From positions 159,501-223,500 of the forward strand of contig JAPDOI010000010.1 of assembly GCA_029168955.1 (NCBI GenBank): 64,000 bases of DNA. Reading direction: 5' to 3'. Position 1 is the first letter of the stretch. The number at the start of each line of letters is the position of its first letter. Below the pieces are notes generated by a model. It did no database searches. It saw only the letters and a program-made list of their open reading frames with translations, and was not told the DNA's origin. Shown in pieces: positions 35,083-46,397 of this stretch. The stretch comes from Aplectana chamaeleonis. Its lineage: Eukaryota > Nematoda > Chromadorea > Rhabditida > Cosmocercidae. The position numbers and the translations under genes are program-made.

Positions 35083-35400
35083 AACACGAATCTAGGGGTT
35101 TGGGTTAGGCGCGGGGCACAAAGGGCAGCGAAAAGGGCATGCTAAGGTGCCGGGGCAGGGGCAAGGGCAGTAAGGGGCACTGCCCTGAGGCCAGATTCAT
35201 CAACGATTATACCCCGGGTATATGGGCGCATCGGGGTATAATCGTCCGTATACCCCCAGAAAATGTGATTCATAAAAAACTATACCCTGACGACTTGGGG
35301 TATAAATTGGAGTATATTATACCCCACTCTGGAGCTGAGGTATACGGTATACCCCGGCGAGTATACTCCACGAAAACGCGGCCAATGGTTGATTCGCCTG
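35083..35400. repeat. Dispersed repeat family H, copy 1
   Basis: Repeated GGGTATAAT/ATTATACCCC words in both orientations follow a GAGGCCAGATTCATCAACGA block. The block and the palindromic words recur, inverted, at 41080-41225. A GGCCGGATGCATCAACACG word near 35080 also recurs, inverted, near 43515. Confidence 0.55.
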
Positions 35401-35591
35401 CGCCATTCAACCAAAATCAGCCGGCGGAAAATTTTGCGAAGCCTTTAAAGCGAGTTTTTCGCTTATTTTTTGTTTTCCGTTCCGCTACACCACGTATTGC
35501 CTCCATAATTTGATGACGTTTTCTACATATCTTACCCCTTTGATATATTTTCTCTTTTTCTCCGTTTATTTTACTAATCCGCTTTTCTTTA

Positions 35592-36040
35592 AGGCAATGT
35601 TCACGATAAATTTCACTTCCGATATTTCTCACGGTTTACTCAATGTCTGGTGGCCTACAAAGCAAGGCATGCTTGATAAGAACGCGAAAGACGCGCTTTT
35701 AGGCCAAATTAGGCCCTCCCTTGTTTACGTTGATTTTTGGGCGTGGAGGAACTGACCGCTATGAAGGATGATGCCTATCAGTGCAATCAAGAGATCAGCT
35801 CACCTAACAGCACTTCCTTGACTTGATCATTCCTGTAATCTGAGTGTTCATTTGTTCATATCGAGGGGGCGGATCTGGAGCACGGGGCGTGTCTGGGACA
35901 CCAAAAGCTTGTTTGCAGCCGTTATTTTGCCACTCCTGGCTCGTTTTCTACCGTTCTATCGACATTAGGAGCCTAGGATCCTTCTCGCCTATCATTTTAC
36001 TGTTGAAAGTCACTGAGGATGATAATCGTGAACGCTGCTT
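35592..36040. mobile_element. MITE family E, copy 3
   Basis: The left end AGGCAATGTTCACGAT and right end ATCGTGAACGCTGCTT are inverted. TTA flanks it at 35589-35591 and 36041-36043. The interior differs from copies 1 and 2, so this is a diverged or separate subfamily. Confidence 0.65.
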
Positions 36041-36588
36041 TTAATGGGACGACTTCGCTCTTCGATATCTCGCTCGCGGATTCCCCTTTATATTTCCATT
36101 CACAAACAAATATTTTGAAATCTTATGAGCATTCAAATCAAATTAAAATTCAGTCAATGCTTTACTCATATAAAAGTAGGAAAAACTAATTCTATTATAT
36201 AAACTAATTTTTCATCGAACCTATAACTGGGACTGAGCAGAGTGAACTCTTCCAAGTTTAGTTCAAATCTTTTCTTCTGAGACGCTCTCGGATCCCCGTA
36301 ATTGATATGAGGAAAACGCAAACGTAATAAGGAAAACTCCATTTAGAGCAAAGCAGTCTAGCAAAGATAATTTCCTTGAAGATAATTTCCGAATTATACG
36401 TCAAAATTAGGTACTTGTACACATGTATAGCTCGTTCGGAATGGTCGTTTCGTCGAATTTTCTCTTCCCATTTGCGATGCACTAGATAAAGCTACAGGAT
36501 TTCCCCGTTTTTACGAACTATTGTACGGTTGCAGACTTTCTGTTTTGTATCCTCATAAAAAAATGTTTGGTGAAAGATAATAATGGGC
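36041..36588. other. Intergenic, AT-rich, no recognised gene
   Basis: There are only short frames (one minus-strand frame of 74 codons at 36258-36482 without a domain). No repeat was recognised. Confidence 0.35.
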
Positions 36589-36702
36589 ATATTAGAATTG
36601 CTCTGTCCCGAAGTCTCATGATAGTTCTAAAAAGTTTATTACAAAAGTTCAAGAATGAGGCTCCAAACGAATTCAAACGACTGCAAAAGCTTGTCGGCTA
36701 GC

Positions 36703-36727
36703 TTTCGGTGCGTAGCACCTTCTTCAG
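36703..36727 (-). ncRNA. Hammerhead-ribozyme-like core in the Penelope-like 3' region
   Basis: Read on the minus strand the order is CTGAAGA (36727-36721), A, GGTGC-TAC-GCACC hairpin (36719-36707), GAAA (36706-36703). This is the CUGANGA-stem II-GAAA order of a hammerhead core. Penelope-like elements are known to carry such motifs near their terminal repeats. One extra A precedes stem II, and I cannot close stems I and III convincingly around a cleavage triplet, so activity is doubtful. Confidence 0.45.
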
Positions 36728-36956
36728 ACCTGAAAGAAAACATGTCAGTGTTGCATTTCGCATTGTTGAATCTATTTAGCTAACCAGAGTCTGCTTTGCG
36801 GTACGGATGGAAAATGGGCGAATGGGCGAAACCCCACGCCGGTCACAGACACAATAAAGTACAACCACCAAAGCAATTTGCGTGCTTAAATAGCAGTTGC
36901 CCCGCGATTAGGAGTAATCTTACCGTAACCCAAAAAGAGCTAATGCGATCCTGCCT

Positions 36957-39017
36957 TCATACAATGAGCTGTAGTATATCACCCAATTCCTCTCGGCTGT
37001 TTATCTCGGGTGATAAACGCTTTATCTCCAGGGCCTCTAGAATTTTCCGTTCAACAGCGTTTTCAACCGAGCGGTGGAGAACCGTAACTGAAAATGATGG
37101 AGCAGCTTCTTGGGTATGCTTCTGTGTTCTGTGTTTGGAGAAACTGCTAAGTGGATATGACGCCGGATTTCTAAGTGCCCTGCGGTGTTCATCCATCCGT
37201 TTGTGCAGAGGCCTCATAGTTTCTCCGATGTACTTCTCTCCGCAGCTTTGACATTCCACAAGATAAACTGTTCCCTTTAGTTGACATATCTGACTGCTGT
37301 TGCAGTACTCACACCCTGATCGGCCACATCTTTCCTCATAAAGCCTGGACGTTGTAAGCAGCTGCTTGAGATTTGGTGGTGGTCTGAATACAAGCTTGAC
37401 CGGGAGCGATGAATTTTTCACAACCGTATTCACTTCTCTAGCTACATTTTCATTTAAATACGGCATTACTAGAGCAATGCCGTCCGGAGTAGCGTGCGGC
37501 CTCCACGTTCGCGGATGTCTCGTTGTGTATCCATTCTCGCTGAGGATGTTTTCAACCATCAAATCAATGTTTTCAGATCGTTGACTACAAATCTTGTCCT
37601 TAGTTGTTTTGAAGTTGCGAACCACCCCGGCCTTGACATATATTGGATGACAGCTTCTCGAATGGAGCAGGATATTCCGAGAAGCTGGCTTCTTGTACCA
37701 CCTTATTTCTTTCATTCCTGCATCGATCCTAACCTTGGTGTTCAAAAAGGCAAGGAACCCTTCGGCGTCTGGTTGTTCGGCAGTGAATGTTATGTATGGA
37801 TCCTGTAAATTTAGTGTACGAAGTGTGTCTTCCAAGTCTGCCTGAGTGTTCCCGATAACAAAGACATCATCAATGTAACGCCTATAAAATAGTATCCCGG
37901 TTGTCAACGATCTCCGCTCAATGCGATCAAGGAAAACTATCGCCAATAACGGAGCTATCCTTAATCCCATTGCTAATCCACGGTGCTGTTTATAGAAGCG
38001 TTTGTTAAATTGAAATACATTGCATCGGAGAGTGGCTTCAAGGAGATCCCGTATGTCTGTTTCTTCGAGTCCAATGGTACAAACTTCTCTCTCATGTTCT
38101 CTCCAGAGAGCAATTAGTGCATCCACAGCGTCATGTGTGTTAATATTAGTGTAGAGTGCCACTGCATCAAAACTTGCGTAACTGACCCTTCGACCGATTT
38201 GACACTGATTCAGCGCTATCACGAAGTCACCGGTATTTACGACATGGGAGGCAACGAACTGTAGAAGGGGAGACAGTAACTTGACCAACAGCCAACTGAT
38301 TTTATCAGATGGCCCCCCACAACTAGAGATTATCGGCCTGGTTTTGATGTCTTGCTCAGTTAGTCGATCAAAAGCGATGTTTCCAAGTTTGTGTGTTTTT
38401 ATTGAAGAATAGTATGTCGGGACAGTTGGATGAAACGCGATGAATCTCCTTGCCATTTCTTGCCCGAACTTTTTGCACACTACAGTTTTTATTCTTGTCT
38501 CCAGTTCTTTAGAAACCCTGTCGAATTCACTATGTGAAGAATCGACGTAAATGCTTGTGTCTTGCAGACTACGATAGGTGACGGCTTTGTCCATTGTTTT
38601 GCTCATTACCACAAAATCCCCACTCTTGTCTCCGATGCTGTAACGCAGCTCTTGTTTCCTAGCCATGAGTTTCCGAAAGCCACGCCGTTCACAGTTTGTA
38701 AGATTTCCTCCGAATGTAACCGAACGGGCAGCCATATAAACCTCTTTGAGTCTTACGAGCGTTGCTGTTAAAATCGGTTCAAGTGCTGGAACAGGCTTTG
38801 GAGTACGGATGTTGCTTTTTGAAAAAGGCGAATTCGAGAGTATCGTTGATACTCTGTCCATTACCGATGGTCCATTATTTTCCCGTAATCTCAAATGATA
38901 AGCAAACTTATTGAATCCAACGTAAACAGAGTCCAGAATTCTTTTGTCGAATGGTGGTGTCACTGCAAACGAGGGGCCTAAGTTCAACGTAGCTTCCATA
39001 TCAGTATCCACCAGACT
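36957..39017 (-). pseudogene. Penelope-like RT with GIY-YIG endonuclease, C-terminal 684 codons
   Basis: This open minus-strand segment encodes the main part of a Penelope-like polyprotein. SLGP-type LNLGPSFAVTPP lies at the start. The RT core shows FDAVALYTNINT (about residue 280), GLAMGLRIAPLLA and the catalytic YIDDVFV (about residue 375). A Cys-rich stretch (CGRSGCEYC) leads into a GIY-YIG nuclease, VYLVECQSCGEKYIGET (about residue 580), with HKRMDEHRRAL. It ends at a stop near 36957. Its N-terminus was separated by the CR1 insertion; the two halves are in the same frame across the 12-bp duplication. The coding segments themselves show no other stop, so the copy looks young. Confidence 0.9.
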
Positions 39018-39785
39018 TCTTCTTCTTCTTTGCAGCCACAGAGAGGGGTTCTGTCATAGGTTCAGAAACTCGGCCACTAGCACTGGGTTCGTCCACAGAT
39101 CCATTGTCGTCAATGTAGTCGGTCTTTTCGGGCAATTGAACAGGTGCGCAGTAGTATGCCCTTGACTACCGCAATCAGGACACTCGTCAGGGTTTGCTGT
39201 TGTCAATCCTATGCAAGTATGACATAAGCATGGGGAGTGTCCACAGCGTAACGATGCAAGGGTGCACCTGGCACGCCTGCCAAGTTCCATCTCTGTCTCG
39301 GAGACCTTTGGAGGTGCGACTCCCAGGATGGGGTTTATGGCAACTCTGCTCAAGTGTTCGTTCACGAATCGGGTATGCTCCGCGCGCAAGAGACGGAGGC
39401 GTTCTTGTTCTGCTTCAGTCCATCTCTGCACATCTACTTTCGACGGAGCATCAGCGGAAGGCTTTCTGATATATCTCTCTCTCACCGGGTTTAGTACTCT
39501 TCGCGAAGGATGATTCGGCTGCTTCACGATGTTAATGTACATTTGTTGCGCCTGGAGTTGGCAGTGGTCTCTGACTGGCAATATGCGAGCTTCGGCATGT
39601 AAGTGCTCTATTGGAGAGCTTTTGGAACAGCCTGTTGCAATTCGCAGAGCACAATTTTGGACGCGCTGCAGCTTGGACCAAGAGGTGTCCGACACGATGT
39701 GCTGCCAGACTGGCGCAGCATACTCCAAGGCGGGTTGCACAATAGCCTTATACGTGGTCAGGATCGTTTCTTTATTGCATCCCCA
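39018..39785 (-). mobile_element. CR1-like 3' fragment inserted into the Penelope-like ORF
   Basis: A 768-bp 5'-truncated CR1-like segment reads from NKETILTTYKAIVQPALEY through INIVKQPNHPSRR to the Cys/His cluster (CGHSPCLCHTC, CPDCGSQGHTTAHLFNCP) and FLNL-stop, then a GAA tail. It is flanked by ATCCACCAGACT at 39006-39017 and 39786-39797, a 12-bp duplication. It is homologous to 19480-21428 and remains open. Confidence 0.95.
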
Positions 39786-39797
39786 ATCCACCAGACT

Positions 39798-40334
39798 GGT
39801 TGCTATGACTGTACACCGCTTCGGTGGTACCGATTTCCATTTAATAAATGACTGGTTCCGGGAGACGTTGATTGCTCGTAAGTGCTGAAACTTGTCATTC
39901 AAACGGGCAGCTTCGTTTTGGCGAAGGCGGCTGCATGTCATTTGATTCATCCGTGAAATAGATTCCCATACCTCCGGAGTTATTCGTGACCTCAAGAAAT
40001 TGCGAGACCCAACAATGCCGTTGATACAATAACCTCTTCTGCGTCGTCTTTCAGCAATGCTGGCATCTAGCAAAGCAGCTCTAAAGGCGGTCATAGTGGA
40101 TCGAACGCCATGATTGTTTCCATAAGGTATTGTGCTAAGTGAATCTTCTAGGAACCTTGGAGTGATATGGTGGGATTTGCAACGCAGCAGGAATCGTATA
40201 GATTCATCATATGAAATTGCATTTTGGTGACATGATACATACTTTAAGAGGACAGCGAAATTGTACCTGCTAATCTGGTGTTGGTCCTGCAGGCGCTTAA
40301 GGTATATCAGAATTGTTCTGTCCCGAAGTCTCAT
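39798..40334 (-). pseudogene. Penelope-like ORF, N-terminal part
   Basis: About 180 codons start from the ATG in the 5' terminal repeat. FLLRCKSHHITPRFLED and ARLNDKFQHL resemble the N-terminal domain of Penelope-like proteins. The frame runs to the duplication site (ATSLVD) and continues, in the same frame, at 39017 on the other side of the CR1 fragment. The present frame reads on into CR1 sequence instead. Confidence 0.8.
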
Positions 40335-40393
40335 GATAGTTCTAAAAAGTTAATTACAAAAGTTCAAGAATGAGGCTCCAAACTATAATGGGC

Positions 40394-40640
40394 GTTGCAG
40401 TGCATGTACTCAGGCAAACTGGGGCGTAGACAAGAGGTTGATAAGTTGTCGTCTCATAAACCGCTCCCTGTTGACAAGTCAAATCGGGCGTATTGTCAGC
40501 CTGAGACCTGCCCGTTGCCCAGCGACGTCCGCCTGTTGTCGGGCTGTTGACAAATCGATGTGTCGCGTTTAGCGGCCTATTTAGCAGCAGTTTACATCCT
40601 ACAGGACCGTTTCATCTAGCTTAGGTACTACTTTACACCG
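40394..40640. other. Intergenic, no recognised gene
   Basis: There is no ORF of note. TTGTC/GACAA words recur irregularly. Confidence 0.3.
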
Positions 40641-40776
40641 ACACGCGTCGCGGTCGGCACTCCAACAGGCGTCGCGGTCGGCACACCGGCACGCGTCGCG
40701 GTCGGCACTCCGATACGCTTCGCGGTCGGAACTTCGACACGCGTCGCGGTCGGCACACCAACACTCGTCGCGGCTG
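40641..40776 (-). repeat. 24-bp minisatellite
   Basis: About 5.5 copies of a 24-bp unit containing GTCGCGGTCGGCA are present. On the minus strand every copy reads as an eight-residue repeat of the form DRDACxxA within frames of 95-112 codons. Coding use is unsupported. Confidence 0.85.
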
Positions 40777-41079
40777 TATCGTCCAGCCTCCACTGGGGTC
40801 ACCACCGGATAGGCAGGACCTCCAGATGCTGGGCGGGGCCAATGTACCGCAAACTTGGGTAATTGAACCGTCTGCGCTCTCATCATTTACAGCATGCCTG
40901 AAAAAAGCGTCGTATACCTCCCTTGTATCTAGTGCGTTAGCTGTGCAACAGCTCGACATCGACCAGAGCATAACTCGCGGCCACGGTCCCTCCTAATATC
41001 GGCGCGTTGGCCAGCGGTGACTCATGGTGGGCGGATCAACCTGTTGTCGAAGCCCCAGTTTGCCAGAGTACCCGTATAC

Positions 41080-41225
41080 CCGTAGTATATTATACCACGG
41101 CTGCCTGTCGCGTTGTGAATCACACAATCGGGGTATAAGGTAATATACCTCGGAGTATATTTACCCCGGGGTATAATTATACTCGGGGTATAATTGATGA
41201 ATCTGGCCTCTGAACTGCCCCGGCT
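41080..41225. repeat. Dispersed repeat family H, copy 2 (inverted)
   Basis: GGGGTATAA and TTATACC words in both orientations are followed by TTGATGAATCTGGCCTCTGA. The last block is the reverse complement of the block at about 35188-35210. Confidence 0.55.
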
Positions 41226-41825
41226 AGGGCAAGAATGCGGCAAAGCTGCAAAAATCCGACTTTTTTCATTGTCCCAGACATTTTTTTGAAAATTCACTTC
41301 GTCTTGACAGGTTAACGCCTAGAGCTCTTGCTTATAGTTGAAATGATTCCATGTTTGATAGGCTCTCTTCATATATCCTACTTTTTTAGCGTTTTGTTTT
41401 TTGACGTTTTGATTGAAAAATTCCATGACACTGCTTGCATCTACTTTCTCCATATTGCTTCCGTAATCTTCACGCCATTGATTGATGTGCTACAGTTTTA
41501 GTGAGATGAAGAACTTTTGAGAAACAAGTTTCAGAAACGTTTTTTGCAAAATGTTCTTTCTATTTTCTTGGGAGAAGTGAATTTCGCATTTTGTTAAGTC
41601 AAACGTTCCTGAATACAACTCGCATTTACAGCTAAATGTTGTAGACCTAAAGATGGCCTGCCGCACATGTGGACTGATGAGAAGGCAGACAGCGGAAAAC
41701 TGTATCGAAAAAAAAAACAATAAATCTGCTTCAGTTGTGCACGCACAAAAATCAATCCGAAGTGCGGCTAATCCTGTAGAATAGCGTTCTCGAGTCCGTT
41801 TCAAAGACATTCTTATTTCTGCGGC
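41226..41825. other. Intergenic, no recognised gene
   Basis: A minus-strand frame of 106 codons (41490-41810) has no recognisable domain. No repeat was matched. Confidence 0.35.
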
Positions 41826-42500
41826 GTCCTGCGCTTTGCTACGTAGTACCGTACACTTTCTACAGCGTCCGGAGCACTCCCCCGGATGTTCCGTGCACTT
41901 TCTACGGCGTCCGGCGCCCTCTTAGATTGGTCCTGAACACTTTCTATGGCGTTCGGCGCACTCTTACATGGGTCTTGCACACTTCATATGGCGTCCGGCA
42001 CACTCTTATATGAGTCCCGTACACTTTCTCCGGCGTCCGGGCACCCTTACATGGGTCCTGCACTCTTTCTGTGGTGTTTGGCGCACTCTTACATGGGTCC
42101 CGTAAACTATCTGCAGCGTCCGACGCACTCTTTCATGGGTCTCGTACATTTTCTATTGCGTTCGGCGCGCTTTTACATGGGTCCCGCACGTTTAATATGG
42201 CGTCCGACGCACTCCTACATGGGTCCCGAACACTTTCAATGGCGTCCGGATGACTCCTACATGGGTCCCGTACACTTTCTACGGCGTCCAGCGCACTCTT
42301 GAAGGGGCCCGCCAACTTTCTTATGCGTCCGGCGCACTGTTAAATGGGTCCCCCATCATCAGGCGCACTGCCTCTAGGGTCCCACAGATTTTTTTTGGGG
42401 TCCGGCGCCCTTACATGGGTCCCGCACATTTTCTTCGGCGTCCGGCACACTCCCGCTGGGGTCCCGCTGACTTTCTACGACGTCCGGTTCGGTTGTTTCG
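41826..42500 (-). repeat. Minisatellite array 2 (42-bp unit, same family as arrays 1 and 3)
   Basis: About 16 diverged 42-bp units contain GGCGTCCGGCGCACTCTTAC and ATGGGTCCCGTACACTTTCT. The reverse complement aligns base for base, without gaps, with the 42-bp dimers of arrays 1 and 3 (about 76% by hand against each consensus). On the minus strand it reads ESVRDPCRSAPDAI-type repeats, matching the peptide frames of the other two arrays. The right-hand units (42340-42500) are more irregular. Confidence 0.9.
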
Positions 42501-42553
42501 GGCTTAACCCTTGTTAAACAGAAAAGTCTGCAAGTACAGAATGCACACCGTAA

Positions 42554-42740
42554 ACTGACGGACTGACTGACTGACTGACTGACGGACGGACGGACGGACG
42601 GACGGACGGACGGACGGACGGACGGACGGACGGACGGACGGACGGACGGACGGACGGACGGACGGACGGACGGACGGACGGACGGACGGACGGACGGACG
42701 GACGGACGGAAGGACGGACGGAAGGACGGACGGACGGACG
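42554..42740 (+). repeat. (ACGG)n tetranucleotide tract
   Basis: About 185 bp of GACGGACGG repeats, starting with a few GACT units and ending with two AAGGACGG variants. The right flank (TTGAGCGAATTGAGA, CTTGGCAGGG, CTATATAGGG; about 42810-42860) resembles the right part of MITE family A (about 2705-2755), so the tract lies beside an old A-type fragment. Confidence 0.95.
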
Positions 42741-42869
42741 CCCAGTGGGCGTAACCCATTTTTTCTTTCAAGGGACGTGGTCGATTTTTTCCTAGCCTTT
42801 CCTCGCTTATTTGAGCGAATTGAGATTTCGCGCTTGGCAGGGTTGCTATATAGGGCGACCGGACCAAAA

Positions 42870-43800
42870 TATCAAAAATTACCTCTGAGCCTTTTAGGCC
42901 GGGAAAAAAATTAAAATTTATCCTGAAAAATAAATGGCTATCAGTTTGTTTGCACTCAGCAACTGAGCTAACCCGTCCACGGAGCGAAATGGCGGATAAT
43001 CATACCTCATTCTAACTTGAAATAGAAAAAAGTGAGCAGAATAGCACTTAGAGCCAGAATATTACTCATGAGTTTCTAAGTACACCACGAATTTTTTCAA
43101 AAGTTGATACGTGCACTTGTTAGACAAAGTTCGCAGCACATGGAGTTTTGCACACGTTGTAAATCCCCAATAACGAACGAATTCACAAATAAAATGACAT
43201 TCAAAATCTGTGGATGAAAATAAAATACATTTAACATTCTACATTCTGGAAAAAGGCTACGTAAGATGTTCAGCTGCGACAAAAACGAAAGGAAATAAAA
43301 AAACAGGAGGCGCAAAGCAGACGGGACGAAAATTCTCAGCTGTTTCGACTTACCGATCACAGGTTTCGAGCCGTGAAATCAAGCGAGTGTACGTGATTTG
43401 TCTGCACTACGCTGGGGCTAGCTGCCCCGATGCCACCGAGCGCTTGTGCATACGGGGTAGGGCACAGACTCTTGGGGCGCCGGCCCTATGGTCACCAGAC
43501 CCTGCCCTTGCCCCCACGTGTGCGTTGATGCATCCGGTCCCAGACGGCAGAGTGCGCCCGACGATTTCCTCTGACAAGGAAACACTTTTTGTCCACGGTG
43601 TTAAGGGTACCTACTATACTTAGTAATCGAATCACTCCTTTTCGGATATCTGAGATCCGGATAATTCGATATCCGAAAATTCAAAAAAAAACGCGTTAAC
43701 TGAATCGAACTATTACCGAAGGAATAAATCGGATAAATTTCAAATATAATCGGATGAGGTTCGGGTAAAATTTCGGATAAAATCGGATAATTTTTGGACC
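42870..43800. other. Intergenic with degenerate repeats, no gene
   Basis: Near 43640-43800 there are many TCGGATAA and ATCCG words, resembling 48800-48955 on the far side of the LTR element. GGGGCGCCGGCCC and TGATGCATCCGG words near 43475-43530 match 35080 inverted. A 137-codon frame at 43210-43623 shows no domain. Confidence 0.35.
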
Positions 43801-43946
43801 AAATCGGATAAAATTGCACTAGGCCACGACCATTTTCCGTACCGTTTGCTATTTAGTACATCAACCCAGGATTTTCTTCCTCCCGAAATCGGAAGAGTCG
43901 TTGTGGCGCCGAAAAAAAGAGCGTGGTCAAGTGAGATAACCAAGTG
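43801..43946. mobile_element. Diverged MITE family F fragment
   Basis: TAGGCCACGACCATTTTCCG and AGAGCGTGGTCAAGTGAGAT are inverted and resemble the family F core at 11847-11970. No duplication was recognised. Confidence 0.4.
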
Positions 43947-43986
43947 ACTAGTTATTCAGTGTAGAATTTCTTTGTATAGTTGCTTT

Positions 43987-44390
43987 TGTTAAGAATAGCA
44001 GTTAAAAATCCACTGTTGTACCGTAGCTCTACTAATCTAATAGCCTTAGCGATCTTATTCCAGTTTAGTACCTGCTTCTTAGCAGTTGGTTTCCTCTATT
44101 ACCCCGTTCCTGTGCTTTCCTTCTCGGTTTGTTGTCGTAATCGTTCTCCGTCGATCGATGGGCGCGGAGGGGTGGATGCGGGGTGGGGCATCTTATGTAT
44201 GCCTCGCGCTCGTTCTGCCCTCGTGGTTTCGTCGCAGGCGGGGCCTGCAATCGGAGGCCGCGTCCGCTCCTCTTAAGGCGGCTCGTTTAGTTATAGTGGC
44301 TCATTTTGTAGTTGTAGAGTGGTACGGAGAGGTTACTCTCCTCAATAAATAGTTGTACCACAGTTCAGCTCTACAACAGTCCAGTCGATT
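43987..44390 (+). repeat. 5' LTR
   Basis: This is 404 bp nearly identical to 47865-48273, beginning TGTTAAGAATAGC and ending CCAGTCGATT. AATAAA lies near its 3' end (44344-44349). CTTT precedes it and CTTTT follows the 3' LTR, a probable 4-5 bp target duplication. The next bases, TGGGGGCCGAACTGAGG, start with TGG as tRNA primer-binding sites do. Confidence 0.9.
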
Positions 44391-44743
44391 TGGGGGCCGA
44401 ACTGAGGCCGAAGAAGAGGACCAGCGATCCGCCCTAAGCCGTTGTCAAGCGGTTACGGCGTGTAGTCCTGCTCCTACTTGGAAGCAGTGTATCCTCATTC
44501 ACGCGGTGCGCTCGCGTGTGCGTGCCTGGTGTGGTGAGACGCATCAGTGTTATTCACGGAATACACTGCTGTGTTTCGTCGCTGCGTGCGGGTAGCGTGC
44601 GTGTCGATCGACGCCGTCACAGAGTGGGGTACGTTGTAGTGACGCTCGTCGCTGTTCCGTGTAGGAGCCCGACTACAAATTGATCGCTATTGTCTCGCGG
44701 TCGATAGCCTAATCGCCAGTGACGATTAGGTGATTGCAGAGCA

Positions 44744-46397
44744 ATGCCGTCAAGCAGCAACGCTCAGGAAGAAGGCGTGATGGAAATGCAACGACTGGCG
44801 CTGAATGAGCCCACAGCATCCGAGCAACTGACCGATATGCGAGCCATGATGAAGGTGCTCATGGACAAGGTCAACGTGCTCTCTAACTGGAGTGCCCGAA
44901 AGGTGGGGAGATCCGAGACGGTCAAATTTTCGGAAGACCCCGCTATCGCCATGGAGGAGCACCGTGAGCAGTCTGCTGAAGTCGACCATTGTCTGCGGCA
45001 ACTGTCCGAGCTGTTCAACGTCGATGCCACAGAGGTTGTGAGCAAAACGAGAGCTTTCGTGGAGATTTGTAAGCAACATAGGCGATCGGATCAGAGTGAT
45101 ACTACTCAGGTCAACCAGCCACCGTTGTTGTCACAGATGCTCCAAACGCCACGGCCGAGCAGCGCACGTTCGGTGAAGCTAACAGGAACTTCGTCTACAA
45201 AGCAGGCTTTGATCTCATCGAGGGAACAAGAGGCGAGCCAACAAGCTCTCCAAGCGTTGGGCTCGAGTCGGAGTGCTTCAGACTTCACTCGCCTTATGCT
45301 TCGGGGCATCGCGATCGGATCGCAGCAGCAGAGAGAGACGGATTCGGACTGGCAGACGCGAGTGAACCCTTTTTCTCAATAGGGGATATGGAAAATCTCG
45401 AAAGTCACCAAAACTTGGGGCATATGTTCGCTGCCATGAGCTTACCAGAGGTGGAGACCTTTGCAGATCCCAAGGGAAAACAGTTCGACGATTTTGTACT
45501 CAGGTTTGGGATGAAATATCTAAACCTGGGGTTAGATAACCACATGCTCACTCACCTCTTCCTCTCCAAGCTCGACGGATTCCCTAAAGCAGTAGCCGAT
45601 GCGCTGCCAAGAAGCATCCGCGAAGGAAGTCTCGACGGGATCATCGATGGAATGCGGAAGATTCTGAGCGCTAGCAATCCTGCGCAGCAAAATGAAGGCC
45701 TATATGGAACTGGAAGCACTTGAAGAAAGATGTCGACGTCACTCGATTCTGTATCGAGCTTGAACGACTGACCAGGATGGCTTATCAAGATGCCTCCGAT
45801 GAAGTGCTGTCGAAGACACGAGCTGTGGAACTCGTAACACAACTAACGGACTGGCCCGAGTACTTGCAGATGTACTCAACGCTGGAGGCCGCGCCAGAAG
45901 GATGTGAATACGAGATGGTCAAAAGATTGGCTCAGCGCTGCGAGCGAAGTCGAGATGTCGCTTCAGCGATGCGGCAAGCTGCACAGCCATGCCGATCAAA
46001 ACCGGCCGAAGTAGGCAAGGACATGTTTTCGCCGTCGAAACGAGGAAGTCAGACACAGACTAGTCCCGCTAAACTAGAGCCAGCTAACTGTTCTGTAGCT
46101 GTGTCGTCAAGTGGAGAACCAAAGAAACCGTTGAAGTGCTACAATTGTGGCAGGACTGGCCATCTTTCCCGTAAATGCCGAGCTTCTAGAGAGCCTTCGC
46201 AGCGTGAAGGTAGTGGAAGCAATGGGGCAGCAGAGGAAAGACCAGTGAAGAACTTCACGGCTTCGCTGAACAAGTGGATTTGTGGAGCCGCAGGCTCATC
46301 CAGACCACAGAACGAATTAGGGGGAAGGCAAATGTCAGCTGAGGTACATCTCCTAGATTCTCACGACAGGCTTTGCTGGTCACAGGTTCCCAAGTAA
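44744..46397 (+). pseudogene. Gag remnant with CCHC zinc knuckle
   Basis: Three consecutive segments in different frames carry it: 44744-45382, 45388-45723 and 45720-46397. The first is polar with a coiled-coil-like N-terminus (SEQLTDMRAMMKVLMDKVN). The second resembles a capsid region (ETFADPKGKQFDDFVLRF, NMLTHLFLSKL-like). The third continues it (MYSTLEAAPEGCEYEMVKRL) and ends with a zinc knuckle CYNCGRTGHLSRKC (about 46138-46179). At least a stop at 45380 and a frame change near 45720 break it. Confidence 0.8.

Larger units (their letters stand above)
36589..40384 (-). mobile_element. Penelope-like element with terminal direct repeats
   Basis: A direct repeat of about 78 bp (36589-36666 and about 40305-40384; shared words TCTGTCCCGAAGTCTCATGA and CAAGAATGAGGCTCCAAAC) bounds the unit, as in pseudo-LTRs of Penelope-like elements. 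ATAATGGGC lies immediately outside at 36580-36588 and 40385-40393, a likely 9-bp target duplication. One minus-strand ORF starts inside the 5' repeat at 40334 and ends at 36957. It is interrupted by a CR1 3' fragment (39018-39785). Confidence 0.85.

Noticed and set aside
42514..42867. Minus-strand ORF of Arg-Pro-Ser-Val repeats
   Set aside because: It is the translation of the ACGG tetranucleotide tract, with no gene context.
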